A DNA stretch of 38,461 nucleotides from a virus: the IMG/VR virus record IMGVR_UViG_3300025083_002754, positions 1 through 38,461 of that record, one strand, 5' to 3'. The position numbers and the translations under genes are program-made. Below are positions 23,454 to 32,665 of this stretch, piece by piece. How positions within the stretch are numbered: position 1 is the stretch's first letter; each line of letters begins with the position of its first letter. The notes under the pieces are model-generated. The model was not told where the DNA came from, made no database searches, and saw only the letters and a program-made list of their open reading frames with translations.

Positions 23454-25659
23454 CCCATTTTCCTTCGCCTTGCCAGTCATATTTAAAACTATAATCGTGA
23501 TAACGTGCCGTTGCAAAGTCTTGTTTAACTTTCCAAAACCATTCTGCGTCAAACGCATTCCACGGATCCTTACCTTTAAAGTTAGGATCGCCTTTCCATG
23601 CTAGTTTCCTAGCACGAGTAGCAGCATTGCTGTTATCACCAAAAAAGTTCATTACTGTATACACTGGTCCAACTGTATCTGGATCTATTATGGTGTTACC
23701 ATCTTGGTCCTGCCAAACATGGTCATTGTATTCGTAATCTGTATCTGTTTGTCTATAATCCCAAGCAAAGTCAGCTTTCCAATGTCCATCGTCTGTAATT
23801 TCAAAATCATAGTTGGCATATAATGGTGCTGCATTTCTGGCACCCCATTCTTCCAATTCCCATTCATAGTTAAATTTTAAGTTTAGTTTATAACCGCCTC
23901 TGGTCCTCCACATTATGTGCAGTAGTGGCCATACTTCGTTTACTAAACTATCTGCAAAATTACTTATGCCTGGCTTGATTATGTCATAATCAAAATCATC
24001 ATTAGGATATTCGATTTCTATTTGCTTTAGTGGATCATTCCATTCAATAGTGTAATGGCGTTCACGTAGATTATGACGAGTAGGTCGGCCAATCTCTGAT
24101 TCGCTCAGTAAGAAGTCAGTAAACATACTAAACGTTTTCATACGTATTAGTTTGTGTGCGATACTCATTTTGTCGTCTTTGGTAATCCAGTGATCATAAT
24201 AATACCATTGTTTTAAATTAAATCTATCAAAGTTTTGACCTACAATAGTATCAACACCAACACTAAAGCCTGTGCCTTGACCAATATTAAGTAATCCTTG
24301 ATTACGTTGCCGCCATAAGAATGTCATACTATCTTCAAACATACGATATGTTTCATTTGGATAGCCAACAATCCAGTTAGTCATTGAAGCAATACCAACT
24401 TTTTTACCATCACGGAAGTTGGCTTCCATTTCTGGCACTGTAACTTTTTTATCCATGGCATCTAATACTTCTTGTGCACCACTTTCTGTACCATAGTTAA
24501 GAGCTTCACATCCACTGTCACGAAGTATTTGCATATATTCTAAATCCATGCGTCCGTCACATCTGGAATAACCACTCCAGTGTATTTTTATACCACTGGC
24601 AATTACACCTTCAGCAAAGGCACGTAGCTCATTTAGATTACCATTTACTAAACTGTCAACAAAGTAAAAAACATTTGTTCCATATGTATTATGCATATGA
24701 ATTACTTCATCCAGTGTACTAACACTTGTACGCTGTCTGTATTTGTAATAGTGTGTTTCCTCACAGAATGTACATTTAGCAATGCATCCTCTACTAATAG
24801 CAAGTAATGCTCCATTTGGAAAACTGTATTTGTCCATGGGCATGTTGCTGTAATCAGGATAAGGAAGTTCATCTAAACTAACACGTTCATTTTCTGCTTG
24901 ACGTAATATTAGTGTTTTTCCGTTGTCAGATTTTTCGCCTTCAACTTCTAGTTTCTTTTCGTGTTGCATCAAAATGTTTAACAGTGGGCGTTCTCCCTCA
25001 CCGTTGACAACATAATCATAAATGTCTTTTGGCTTAAAATAACTATAGTGTGTACTAGGACCACCTACAATAATTTTAATGTTAGGTAACCGTTCTTTAA
25101 TTGCTTTAATAATATAATCAGTAGGCTCTTCATTACAGTAGTAAAGGCTTACACCCAAAAAGTCTGGCGCAAACTCTACCATTTGATCTACTGCCTTATC
25201 AAGTATTGGCTTTACATATTCATGTAACTCGTTCCAGTATTGTTCGCCTATCCAGTGCCAATCACGTGGGCCGTCCCAAGGGTCATAATGAATATCCCAG
25301 GCATCATCTCCGCCAAAAACGTCCCAAAATGCCCTGTATGCTTCTACATTTAAGTCAAAACACTTTGTTTCAAACCCTGCTGTATTGGTTACACCTGCAA
25401 GTTTAGCAATACCATAATGCGGAAAACCTGGATCCCATTCCGGACACATAAGCAGACATAACTTAGTTTGTCGACTGATATTATACTCAATCTCAACAGG
25501 AGCCAGACCTTTTTGTGGTCCTTTACTCCATTTTTCCATAATCTTCTGTGTAGCAGTGCTGCGGTCTTCTAAATAAGTACCCTCTTCCCTAGTAGGCGGG
25601 TCTCTTCGTTTTTTCTGCTGTAGTCTGTACCATGCAATACCTTGATCTTCTTGACTCAT
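23446..25659 (-). CDS. B12-binding-type radical SAM protein (737 aa)
   Basis: About residues 60-235 match the cobalamin-binding Rossmann domain of class B-type radical SAM enzymes (KLCLLMCPEWDPGFPHYG at its start, FLGVSLYYCNEEP, IIVGGPSTHYSYF, VVNGEGERPL), though the DxHxxG motif that makes lower-axial contact with B12 is absent, as it is in many members. The radical SAM core follows with ISRGCIAKCTFC (Cys 292, 296, 299), then WSGYSRCDG and GTESGAQEVLDAM. The last 250 residues are not assigned. Class members perform methylations at unreactive carbons and other rearrangements. It is joined to neighbours by 1 nt (TAATG) upstream and 8 nt downstream. Confidence 0.88.
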   Translation of the reverse strand: MSQEDQGIAWYRLQQKKRRDPPTREEGTYLEDRSTATQKIMEKWSKGPQKGLAPVEIEYNISRQTKLCLLMCPEWDPGFPHYGIAKLAGVTNTAGFETKCFDLNVEAYRAFWDVFGGDDAWDIHYDPWDGPRDWHWIGEQYWNELHEYVKPILDKAVDQMVEFAPDFLGVSLYYCNEEPTDYIIKAIKERLPNIKIIVGGPSTHYSYFKPKDIYDYVVNGEGERPLLNILMQHEKKLEVEGEKSDNGKTLILRQAENERVSLDELPYPDYSNMPMDKYSFPNGALLAISRGCIAKCTFCEETHYYKYRQRTSVSTLDEVIHMHNTYGTNVFYFVDSLVNGNLNELRAFAEGVIASGIKIHWSGYSRCDGRMDLEYMQILRDSGCEALNYGTESGAQEVLDAMDKKVTVPEMEANFRDGKKVGIASMTNWIVGYPNETYRMFEDSMTFLWRQRNQGLLNIGQGTGFSVGVDTIVGQNFDRFNLKQWYYYDHWITKDDKMSIAHKLIRMKTFSMFTDFLLSESEIGRPTRHNLRERHYTIEWNDPLKQIEIEYPNDDFDYDIIKPGISNFADSLVNEVWPLLHIMWRTRGGYKLNLKFNYEWELEEWGARNAAPLYANYDFEITDDGHWKADFAWDYRQTDTDYEYNDHVWQDQDGNTIIDPDTVGPVYTVMNFFGDNSNAATRARKLAWKGDPNFKGKDPWNAFDAEWFWKVKQDFATARYHDYSFKYDWQGEGKWDE

Positions 25660-26942
25660 TACGTTAGAACCTCAAACGCAATATTGTGGAAAGTATCATA
25701 CCATTTGGTGCCACGATGACGGTCCATAGTGTCACTAAACTCTCTAAAATGCTGTCGTTTTTCAGCACAATATTCTTCACTTAGTGAATTATCTTCTAGT
25801 CTTTTAATTGCTTGTTCTATCCCATGTTGATACCAGATATTTGGTACATTGTGACTAGGCTCGTATGACTTTAATGCCGCAACTGCTTTTGCACGTATCT
25901 CAGGTTGTACGATCCTGACATCCAAATAACTAGGACTATCTAACATAATTGGGCTCCAAATGTAAAGTCTGTTCTTTTCTTTACTATCATACCAGCTACG
26001 GTGATTGTGTACCCAATCAAGTACTTGTGGTATAGCATCGTAGTTATAAGTTTGAAACACTGTGTAATGTTTGATCTTCCAACTTTGAGGAAATGCATCG
26101 TATATTTTTAAAATATTTCTTTCAATGTTTTCCCATTTAGTTGGGTACCTAATATATTCGTTTTTATCGTAAATATGATCAATACTAATCTGTATCTCGC
26201 CATTTTTAAAGCGTGACATTGTATTATAAAATATCTCGTTCCACTGTGTTAGGTTTGTTGTAAGTGCAATATAACAGTCTGTGTTGCCACTGTCAAGTAT
26301 CATTTGCATGATTTCAATATTACGTTTGATTAGAGTTGGTTCGCCTCCAGTTAGGTATAGTCGTTTAAGTTTGGGTGCAAGTTTTTTAATACTCTTAACA
26401 AACTCATCACTTTCCCACCAACGCCAGTTAGCTTGTTCATCTAGCTTTAACTCATGATCCCATTCTTTACGTAACCAGAACGGCATATTATCATCTTTAC
26501 GCTGTATAAGACGTCTTTCATCTGCAACTCTATCACTACTAAGTGCCCAGCAACTATTACAACGTAGGTTACAAAAATTTCCCAAACGAAGTTCTAAGCT
26601 CTGTGGCAATGGGGGGTTGCTAGTTTGATATTCTTTAGGCACAGCCCAATCTTTAAGCTCACCAAATGCACTTTGTCTTGAGCTTTGGATACCACTATCT
26701 TCTAGTTTCCAACATACATCACATGCTGACGGTCTTTCCCCCTTGAGCATTTGTTTACGAACGTTCACCATGTAGTCACTATTCCAAATCTCTTCAACAC
26801 TATGAGTACCAAAGTTTAGTTCTTGTCCATCACCGCCAGTTGCGTGGATATTTTCATTAATACTACAACACAACTTAACACTGCCTTCAGTGTTACTGTT
26901 TAAGTTAGTAAACGGGTATAAACAATATGTATTACTGCTCAC
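25659..26942 (-). CDS. Twitch-type radical SAM protein
   Basis: The N-terminal auxiliary ligands are Cys7, CC (25-26) and CDVCWKLED (C74, C77). The core motif is CNLRCNSC (124-131), with YLTGGEP (near 222) for SAM. It aligns position by position with the protein at 20920-22140 and so is its closest paralogue in the window. The start is GTG at 26942-26940 with AGGAG 7 nt upstream, overlapping the previous gene by 11 nt. The barrel is followed by a helical C-terminus without more Cys clusters. It contains a sigma70-like promoter at 26268-26296. Substrate unknown. Confidence 0.9.
   Translation of the reverse strand: MSSNTYCLYPFTNLNSNTEGSVKLCCSINENIHATGGDGQELNFGTHSVEEIWNSDYMVNVRKQMLKGERPSACDVCWKLEDSGIQSSRQSAFGELKDWAVPKEYQTSNPPLPQSLELRLGNFCNLRCNSCWALSSDRVADERRLIQRKDDNMPFWLRKEWDHELKLDEQANWRWWESDEFVKSIKKLAPKLKRLYLTGGEPTLIKRNIEIMQMILDSGNTDCYIALTTNLTQWNEIFYNTMSRFKNGEIQISIDHIYDKNEYIRYPTKWENIERNILKIYDAFPQSWKIKHYTVFQTYNYDAIPQVLDWVHNHRSWYDSKEKNRLYIWSPIMLDSPSYLDVRIVQPEIRAKAVAALKSYEPSHNVPNIWYQHGIEQAIKRLEDNSLSEEYCAEKRQHFREFSDTMDRHRGTKWYDTFHNIAFEVLT
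26268..26296 (-). promoter_or_regulatory. Intragenic sigma70-like promoter TTGACA-17-TATATT
   Basis: Minus-strand -35 TTGACA (26296-26291) and -10 TATATT (26273-26268), spacer 17 bp. It lies within a radical SAM gene, about 600 nt before the start of the B12-type gene. Confidence 0.55.
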
Positions 26943-28227
26943 GATATTCTCCTATACACAATAATTCTGGCAGTGCTTCCTGCCAATTTTCATTTCTAAT
27001 ACGGTCCCAACGTTCAAATTCTTTAATCGTATCTGGCAACTCACTGGTGCGGTCTGTTGTATTCATAAAGTTTAATAGTCCCTCTGCGCTACTAACAAAC
27101 TGATTAGCAGGCCAATGATCAGGAATAAAGTTTTCCTGTTTGTCTAACCATGCAAGATGTTCCTCCCATCGTTGGGTTACTTTTATTTTGTAATCATTTG
27201 GCAATGCTTGCATACTCAAGAACTTTGGGTCCAGCAAGTTATTTAACCTTATCTCACCTGGCGGAATAAATCCTTTTCTTACCCAATCTTCATGAAAGTC
27301 TGGGAAATGTAGTACGTTCATTAAACTAAGTGTAGGGCACAAATCAAACTCAATATGTGTAAGTTCTGGATCATCTAGCATTGCTTGTCTATTTGCTTCA
27401 ATGTCTGACCAAATAGTACCTTTGCGTATATACTCACCATGTGTTCCCATTGCGTCTAAGCTAGCACTTACTTTAACTTGCTTAAATTGTTTCCACAAAT
27501 CAAATACATGTTGTTTTTTATATGTAAGCTGGCTAAAGTTTGTAGTATATAACACACTAACATTTTGTGCATGACCAGTTTCAACCCAGTGGTTCATAAT
27601 TTCCCAGTGCATGTCTGTTATTAGTGGTTCTCCACCTGCCCAGTATACTTCTTCTACTGTATCCAAATACGGGCGTAGTTCTTCTAGGAAGCCTGGTTTA
27701 TTTTTAAGTTGTATAAATTTTTGCTCTGCAACATCTTTAGGCACAGCGCCAAACTCTTTAACAAAATCATCAAACCAACTGGTACTAAATGTTGGGCTAC
27801 AACTACGGCAACTCATATTACACAAGTTACTAAAACGGAAGTCCATGTATGTAAGATTGATATCATCATATTGCCCGTCCGCATGTGTATCTTTTGTACG
27901 CCAGAACTGATGTGCAAAACGATTGTTCATATTTTTACGAAGTGTATATGCGTTACTATCGTTTTCAAGTTCATAACAACGGTTACATGCATTACTAGCT
28001 TTACCATTTAGCATGTTTGTACGAAGCTTTTTAGCTAGGTCACTGTTCCACAACTCTTCAAGAGTATGTGTATTAGTATTTCCATAATCGTTACCGTCAT
28101 TATGTTCAGCTAAACAACAAGGGAAAGTTCTACCATTTGGCCATACATGCATATGTATCCATGGTGCCATGCAGAATACTTTACTGTCAGTTAATAGTGG
28201 ATTAGGCGATTCTATATCTTGGGTCAT
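26932..28227 (-). CDS. Twitch-type radical SAM protein
   Basis: Auxiliary ligands are Cys19 in VFCMAPWIHMHVWPNG, PCC (37-38) and CNRCYELEN (C81, C84). The core motif is CNMSCRSC (136-143) and the GGE motif is WAGGEPL. The next gene upstream (28202-29488) shares DSKxFCMAPW, HxxxDTHADG and FxNLCNxxC, so the two are tandem duplicates that have diverged. ATG 28227 overlaps the upstream stop by 26 nt. The conserved CMAPWxxxHxxPxGxxFPCC entry matches a large phage and bacterial twitch family with no known reaction. Confidence 0.9.
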   Translation of the reverse strand: MTQDIESPNPLLTDSKVFCMAPWIHMHVWPNGRTFPCCLAEHNDGNDYGNTNTHTLEELWNSDLAKKLRTNMLNGKASNACNRCYELENDSNAYTLRKNMNNRFAHQFWRTKDTHADGQYDDINLTYMDFRFSNLCNMSCRSCSPTFSTSWFDDFVKEFGAVPKDVAEQKFIQLKNKPGFLEELRPYLDTVEEVYWAGGEPLITDMHWEIMNHWVETGHAQNVSVLYTTNFSQLTYKKQHVFDLWKQFKQVKVSASLDAMGTHGEYIRKGTIWSDIEANRQAMLDDPELTHIEFDLCPTLSLMNVLHFPDFHEDWVRKGFIPPGEIRLNNLLDPKFLSMQALPNDYKIKVTQRWEEHLAWLDKQENFIPDHWPANQFVSSAEGLLNFMNTTDRTSELPDTIKEFERWDRIRNENWQEALPELLCIGEYREQ

Positions 28228-29488
28228 CTGGCATTATCTCATATTTTTTTAATTGTTCTAACTCTGGGTATGCTTTATATGCATCATTGTTTCTAATCGT
28301 ATCAAATTCTTTTGTGTTCCACAGAAACTCGTTAAATTTTGTATCAAAGGTATTGTCAGCATACATAAACTTAATAATACCCTGTAGGTTATTTGAATCA
28401 TGTTGCCAGTCTGGGTTTTGTTTTTTGCGTAGATCTTCAATCCATTCAATATGTTTTTCCCACTTTTTGGCTACTTGTCTTTTATAATCTTCTGGCAAGA
28501 TTTGTATACTTAAACGTTCAGGATGTGTTAAGATAGTTAAGTTTAAACTGTTAACACTAACTAGTCCTTCTTCAATCCATTCACGATGAAAGTCTGGCCA
28601 ATGCAGTACATTGTAAGCACTAATAGTACTACTAATAAAGAACCTAGTATCAGGACACTCAGCTATCATTTCACGCCGATTCTTTACAACATCTGTCCAG
28701 ATAGTATCTTTACGCAAGTATTCTGCACGTTCCCAATTATCATCCAAACTGGCACCAACGTTAACATTTGTAAACTTATTCCAGTAGTCAAACACTCGCT
28801 TTTTACCCAAATGTGTTTTAGTAAAGTTGGTTGTATAACTAATATTTACATCAGTGTTGCCCCACTCTAACCAAGTATCTAACATTTTATAATGCTCTGC
28901 TGTAATTAATGGTTCGCCTCCAGCAAAGTATGCGTGGCGTACTTCCTGAATTGCAGGCAGTGCATCGTCCCAGAATGTTTTAGGTAACTCTAATAGTGCA
29001 GGCTCTTTGTAGTTCCATGCCTTTTTAGCATCGTTAATCCAACTACTACTAAACTGTGGACCACAACTTAAACAGCGTAGGTTACACAAGTTATTAAATC
29101 TTACGTCCCAGTAGTAAAAGCGTGGGTCATCATGCGATCCATCTGCATGTGTGTCTTTAACACGATCAAACATATCGCCAAAGTCTTCATTTAGACTTAT
29201 ACGCAGTGTTCTAATATCTGCATCTTTTTCCTGTTGATAGCAACGTCTACATGCCCGGCTGGGTTTATCTGCCATCATATTACGGCGCAACTCTCGCATT
29301 TGTTCAGTGTTCCAAAGTTCACCAATGCTATTGTCGTTTAAATTTCCCATAAATTCGTCGGAAAGATTATTGCTTTCAGGAAGTATTACGCAACAAGGAA
29401 ACGCCTGTCCACTTGGCCAAAAATGCATAGTGACCCAAGGCGCCATACAAAAAAACTTACTATCGTTTAGTAAATGGTCTTCATTCAT
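28202..29488 (-). CDS. Twitch-type radical SAM protein (tandem paralogue)
   Basis: With the start at ATG 29488 the protein has 428 residues, Cys14 in FFCMAPWVTMHFWPSG, PCC (32-33), CRRCYQQEK (C80, C83) and the core CNLRCLSC (134-141); the GGE motif is YFAGGEPL. The alternative start 36 nt upstream gives a Lys-rich extension not seen in its paralogue at 26932-28227, and the chosen ATG gives an 8-nt overlap (ATGAATGA) like other junctions here. It is the upstream copy of the tandem pair. Confidence 0.9.
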   Translation of the reverse strand: MNEDHLLNDSKFFCMAPWVTMHFWPSGQAFPCCVILPESNNLSDEFMGNLNDNSIGELWNTEQMRELRRNMMADKPSRACRRCYQQEKDADIRTLRISLNEDFGDMFDRVKDTHADGSHDDPRFYYWDVRFNNLCNLRCLSCGPQFSSSWINDAKKAWNYKEPALLELPKTFWDDALPAIQEVRHAYFAGGEPLITAEHYKMLDTWLEWGNTDVNISYTTNFTKTHLGKKRVFDYWNKFTNVNVGASLDDNWERAEYLRKDTIWTDVVKNRREMIAECPDTRFFISSTISAYNVLHWPDFHREWIEEGLVSVNSLNLTILTHPERLSIQILPEDYKRQVAKKWEKHIEWIEDLRKKQNPDWQHDSNNLQGIIKFMYADNTFDTKFNEFLWNTKEFDTIRNNDAYKAYPELEQLKKYEIMPDDPRYRIA

Positions 29489-31169
29489 CAGCGGTTTCTT
29501 CTTCATCAAATTTTCCAAATGCACCTACTAAATTATCTTCACTGTACATTCTGGTAGGTATATTTCTAATCTTTCTATAGTTAATCAAGCTCTTTGCTAG
29601 TCCAGGATGATGCCAAACAAAATCATCATCCCAATGAAAATCAACTGGTTCATCTTTTAATAGTTCTTCCTTGCATTTACGATTATATTCCATCTCAGAA
29701 ATATCATATAGTGTAGCACACATATCATAATATTCAACCATCTCAGGAAAAATCTCCTTGAAGTCTGTATTACGTCTTGCATCAGTTGATTTAATAAACA
29801 AGTACCAGTTACGTCTAGCATCATCAATTTCTCTTGGTTCAAGATATGCATCTGTTTGTACACGGTTACGTTTGTCACAAATAGTTTTCCACATTGCTTG
29901 TACTCTAGACCATGCACGTACTTCTTCATCGCTAAAGTACATATGATATTGTTTGTTGTGATCCTCTTTTGGATACTTATGCCAGTTTGCTTTCCACTTC
30001 CATCGATCCATAAAATCTGTTGTTAAGTCAATATACTCATTAAATGCGTCAGGAAGTCCAACTAGTGTCCAATGGTTAGGCTCAGTACAATGAGGAATAT
30101 CAAACATAATCTTTGGATATTCCATACCAGGTCTCTGAAACTTACGGCGCCATTCCAGTATTTTCTCAAGGAAGCTGATGTAGCTTGTTACACACATAAT
30201 GTTATATGTGTTCATAATCTGGATTCCATTAAAGTCATCAACATGATGGTGACCCATCTTGTCCATAATTGCATTAATGTTTGCTTCAAACAATCCCAAG
30301 TCTAAACCACTACGTGTATATGATGCTCTATCGCCCCAACTTTCAATACTACTAAAAATCTGGAAACGTTTAATTTTCTCATCGTGCAACAGCTCATTAA
30401 CCTGGTCACACATTCTCTCTACTAGTTTAGTTTTGATATTTAAGTTGGTATTAATTTGCAAAACCATTTCACTACACTCGCCTGTTTGTTGTAGTTTCTT
30501 TAAAAACTTCCAAACGTTTTGTTGTAGTAATGGCTCGCCGCCTGTAATGCGAATTACCTTAAGTGTTTTACGTAAGTAAGGCCACCATTTCCAAAAAGCG
30601 TCAACATACGGGTTATCATCCTCTGCATAGATTTTTTCGTGCTGTACTTGTAAGTGTGGTGCTTCAGGGAAAAGCCCTTCCTTGTCCATCTCTTTTTTCC
30701 ATGCACTACTTGCTTTAGGATGACAATAGGCACACTTCATGTTACATTCGTTACCAAAACTAATTTCCAAGTATGTTGGTCTATAGTTATGATCCCATCC
30801 GTTTTCCAAGATCATTTCATGTGCATCTGGTGTAAGTAACAGTTCGTTTTTACTTTTGATAACACGGTCACTAATTTGATTGTCGTCAATATCTTCAACA
30901 CGCCAACAATAATTACACTCATCAGGACGTTCGCCGTTAAGCATTTGTTTACGTCTAGCAATCTTATGTTTTGTATTGTGCAATGCACTTGGATTGTCTT
31001 TAATTTCTTCTAGTGGTATTTTATGTGGTAGCGGATGATAACAACTGTGTGTGTGGCCGCTTTGTAGATACAACGTACTTGTAAGAAATTTTGCAGTACA
31101 CATGCTATCACAGCCGTATACTTTTTTCATATTTTCTCGTTCGTCTAGGTAATCTATATTCTTATACAT
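29481..31169 (-). CDS. Twitch-type radical SAM protein (large form, 562 aa)
   Basis: The N-terminal region has CDSMC (C20, C24), a single Cys at HSCYHPLPHKIPLEEI and CNYCWRVED, then the core CNMKCAYC (142-149) and RITGGEPLL. It shares with the gene at 31162-32631 the features HxxPxHKIxxExIxDNPxxLHNT and NEYRLxP-free long C-terminus, so they form a second tandem pair. I chose ATG 31169, giving the 8-nt overlap ATGTATAA, rather than the frame start at 31202. The C-terminal 200 residues are rich in Trp, Lys and Asp and have no further known domain. Confidence 0.88.
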   Translation of the reverse strand: MYKNIDYLDERENMKKVYGCDSMCTAKFLTSTLYLQSGHTHSCYHPLPHKIPLEEIKDNPSALHNTKHKIARRKQMLNGERPDECNYCWRVEDIDDNQISDRVIKSKNELLLTPDAHEMILENGWDHNYRPTYLEISFGNECNMKCAYCHPKASSAWKKEMDKEGLFPEAPHLQVQHEKIYAEDDNPYVDAFWKWWPYLRKTLKVIRITGGEPLLQQNVWKFLKKLQQTGECSEMVLQINTNLNIKTKLVERMCDQVNELLHDEKIKRFQIFSSIESWGDRASYTRSGLDLGLFEANINAIMDKMGHHHVDDFNGIQIMNTYNIMCVTSYISFLEKILEWRRKFQRPGMEYPKIMFDIPHCTEPNHWTLVGLPDAFNEYIDLTTDFMDRWKWKANWHKYPKEDHNKQYHMYFSDEEVRAWSRVQAMWKTICDKRNRVQTDAYLEPREIDDARRNWYLFIKSTDARRNTDFKEIFPEMVEYYDMCATLYDISEMEYNRKCKEELLKDEPVDFHWDDDFVWHHPGLAKSLINYRKIRNIPTRMYSEDNLVGAFGKFDEEETADE

Positions 31170-32631
31170 TGTATTTGTCTTTCCATTCGTGGTATTGTTC
31201 ACTAAACTCAGGGAAGGTATCTAATATACTAGTATCTCTTCGTCTATCGTGATCATCAAAAAATCTTACAAAGTTTTCTTCAGCTTCTTCACGTTGCTCA
31301 TCAGTATCAAATCCTTGTTTCATAAATTCAATACTGCGATCAAATCGCTCAATCTGGTGTGGTTTAAACCCTACCCAACGGCTATCACGATGCTTGTCAA
31401 TATTTGCTTTCATAAATTCAAGTGCCTCATCTGCATAATGCCAATGGCTTTCTGGTGTTAGTTGTAAACTCTGCCAAAGCGGATAACGCAACATTGGTGT
31501 ATCAATAAACACTTTGTGGTGTCCATACACTACAATGTTTCCGTCAGCATCTCGTCTACTTTTAGTTACATTATGTATACGCTGTAGTTCTAGTATGCCT
31601 TCAAGTAACTTTTTAATACTTGGCAAACTAAGCATGTTGAATGTGACAATAAACGTAACAAGTCCTTCATCTACTCTGGTTAGATAATTATTTACGTTAT
31701 TCCACATACGGTCAAAATCTAGTCCGTGCCGCATATACTCTGCTTGATCGCCCCAACCGTCTACACTAACAAATGCTCTAAAGCGTTTCAGTTTGTTGTA
31801 CTCGCTGATAAAACTTACTTTGTCTACAAACTTGTCCCATAACTTATCAGGTACACTAGCGTTTGTAGTGACAGCCATTTCAAGGTCTGGACGACCGTTA
31901 TCAATTACATAGTCAAGTACACGGAATGTATTTTTATCCATAAGCGGCTCACCGCCTGTCATACGGAAGTTCTGAAGTTTAGGGTATAGTTCAGGCCACC
32001 ATTCCCAAAACGCTTCTACATATGGATTATGTTCACGGTTTGGAATAGGATACTGTCCAATTTGCTTGAAATAGTCAATACTATTATGAGGAACAATAGT
32101 ATCATAAGGACCATTCTGCTCAATATCTTCTGCCCACTTACTACTTAAATGTGGACTACAATAACTACATGCTAAGTTACAAGCGTGGTTAAAGTTAACT
32201 TCCATGAAGCGAGGTTCAATGTCGCCATCAGCACCTTTTTCCAATACATCATCCCATCCAGCTTGTGCCCAAGGCTCACTACTGCGATAATGTCTATCAC
32301 TGTTAAAGGATCTATCCATCTTTTCAATATTCCAACAGTAGCTACACCCATCAGGCTGTTCGCCGTCTAGCATCATCTGCCGTTGTTCTTTTTTCTGTGG
32401 AGTATTGTGTAACCCTTTTGGGTTATCTGTAATATTTTCAACTTCAATTTTGTGAATAGGAGGAAGGAAACAACTATTAGTTGTTCCGTTGGTTAAGTGA
32501 ACACTAGTCCACAACCACTTAGCCATACACATGGTAGGGCTAATTTTATCTAGTTTTGGTTTTACTAACTCTGCTGCTGTTTCCGGATCTGGATCAAGCT
32601 CATAGTTTACAATTTCTACGTCATCGCTCAT
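31162..32631 (-). CDS. Twitch-type radical SAM protein (large form, 489 aa)
   Basis: Cys35 in TMCMAKWLWTSVHLTNG, Cys54 (single, where other members have CC), CSYCWNIEK (C96, C99) and the core CNLACSYC (151-158) are seen, with RMTGGEPLM as the GGE motif. It is the first radical SAM gene of the block and the tandem partner of 29481-31169. Its ATG lies only 5 nt after the -10 box of a consensus sigma70-like promoter (32637-32665) and has no Shine-Dalgarno sequence, so translation from a leaderless message is expected. If that were wrong, a later Met at residue 34 would remove the acidic N-terminal arm. Confidence 0.88.
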   Translation of the reverse strand: MSDDVEIVNYELDPDPETAAELVKPKLDKISPTMCMAKWLWTSVHLTNGTTNSCFLPPIHKIEVENITDNPKGLHNTPQKKEQRQMMLDGEQPDGCSYCWNIEKMDRSFNSDRHYRSSEPWAQAGWDDVLEKGADGDIEPRFMEVNFNHACNLACSYCSPHLSSKWAEDIEQNGPYDTIVPHNSIDYFKQIGQYPIPNREHNPYVEAFWEWWPELYPKLQNFRMTGGEPLMDKNTFRVLDYVIDNGRPDLEMAVTTNASVPDKLWDKFVDKVSFISEYNKLKRFRAFVSVDGWGDQAEYMRHGLDFDRMWNNVNNYLTRVDEGLVTFIVTFNMLSLPSIKKLLEGILELQRIHNVTKSRRDADGNIVVYGHHKVFIDTPMLRYPLWQSLQLTPESHWHYADEALEFMKANIDKHRDSRWVGFKPHQIERFDRSIEFMKQGFDTDEQREEAEENFVRFFDDHDRRRDTSILDTFPEFSEQYHEWKDKYNV

Positions 32632-32636
32632 ATATT

Positions 32637-32665
32637 ATTATAACACACTCTCTATCTTCAGTCAA
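32637..32665 (-). promoter_or_regulatory. Sigma70-like promoter TTGACT-17-TATAAT at head of radical SAM block
   Basis: Minus-strand -35 TTGACT (32665-32660) overlaps the stop of the upstream gene, and -10 TATAAT (32642-32637) is a perfect match with a 17-bp spacer. The predicted start falls on the ATG at 32631-32629. It is the only intergenic promoter seen for the eight-gene radical SAM block. Confidence 0.8.

Noticed and set aside
20920-32631. A small RiPP precursor peptide gene inside the radical SAM block
   Set aside because: Genes overlap or abut throughout, and no short frame with a leader-like sequence and ribosome binding site was seen.
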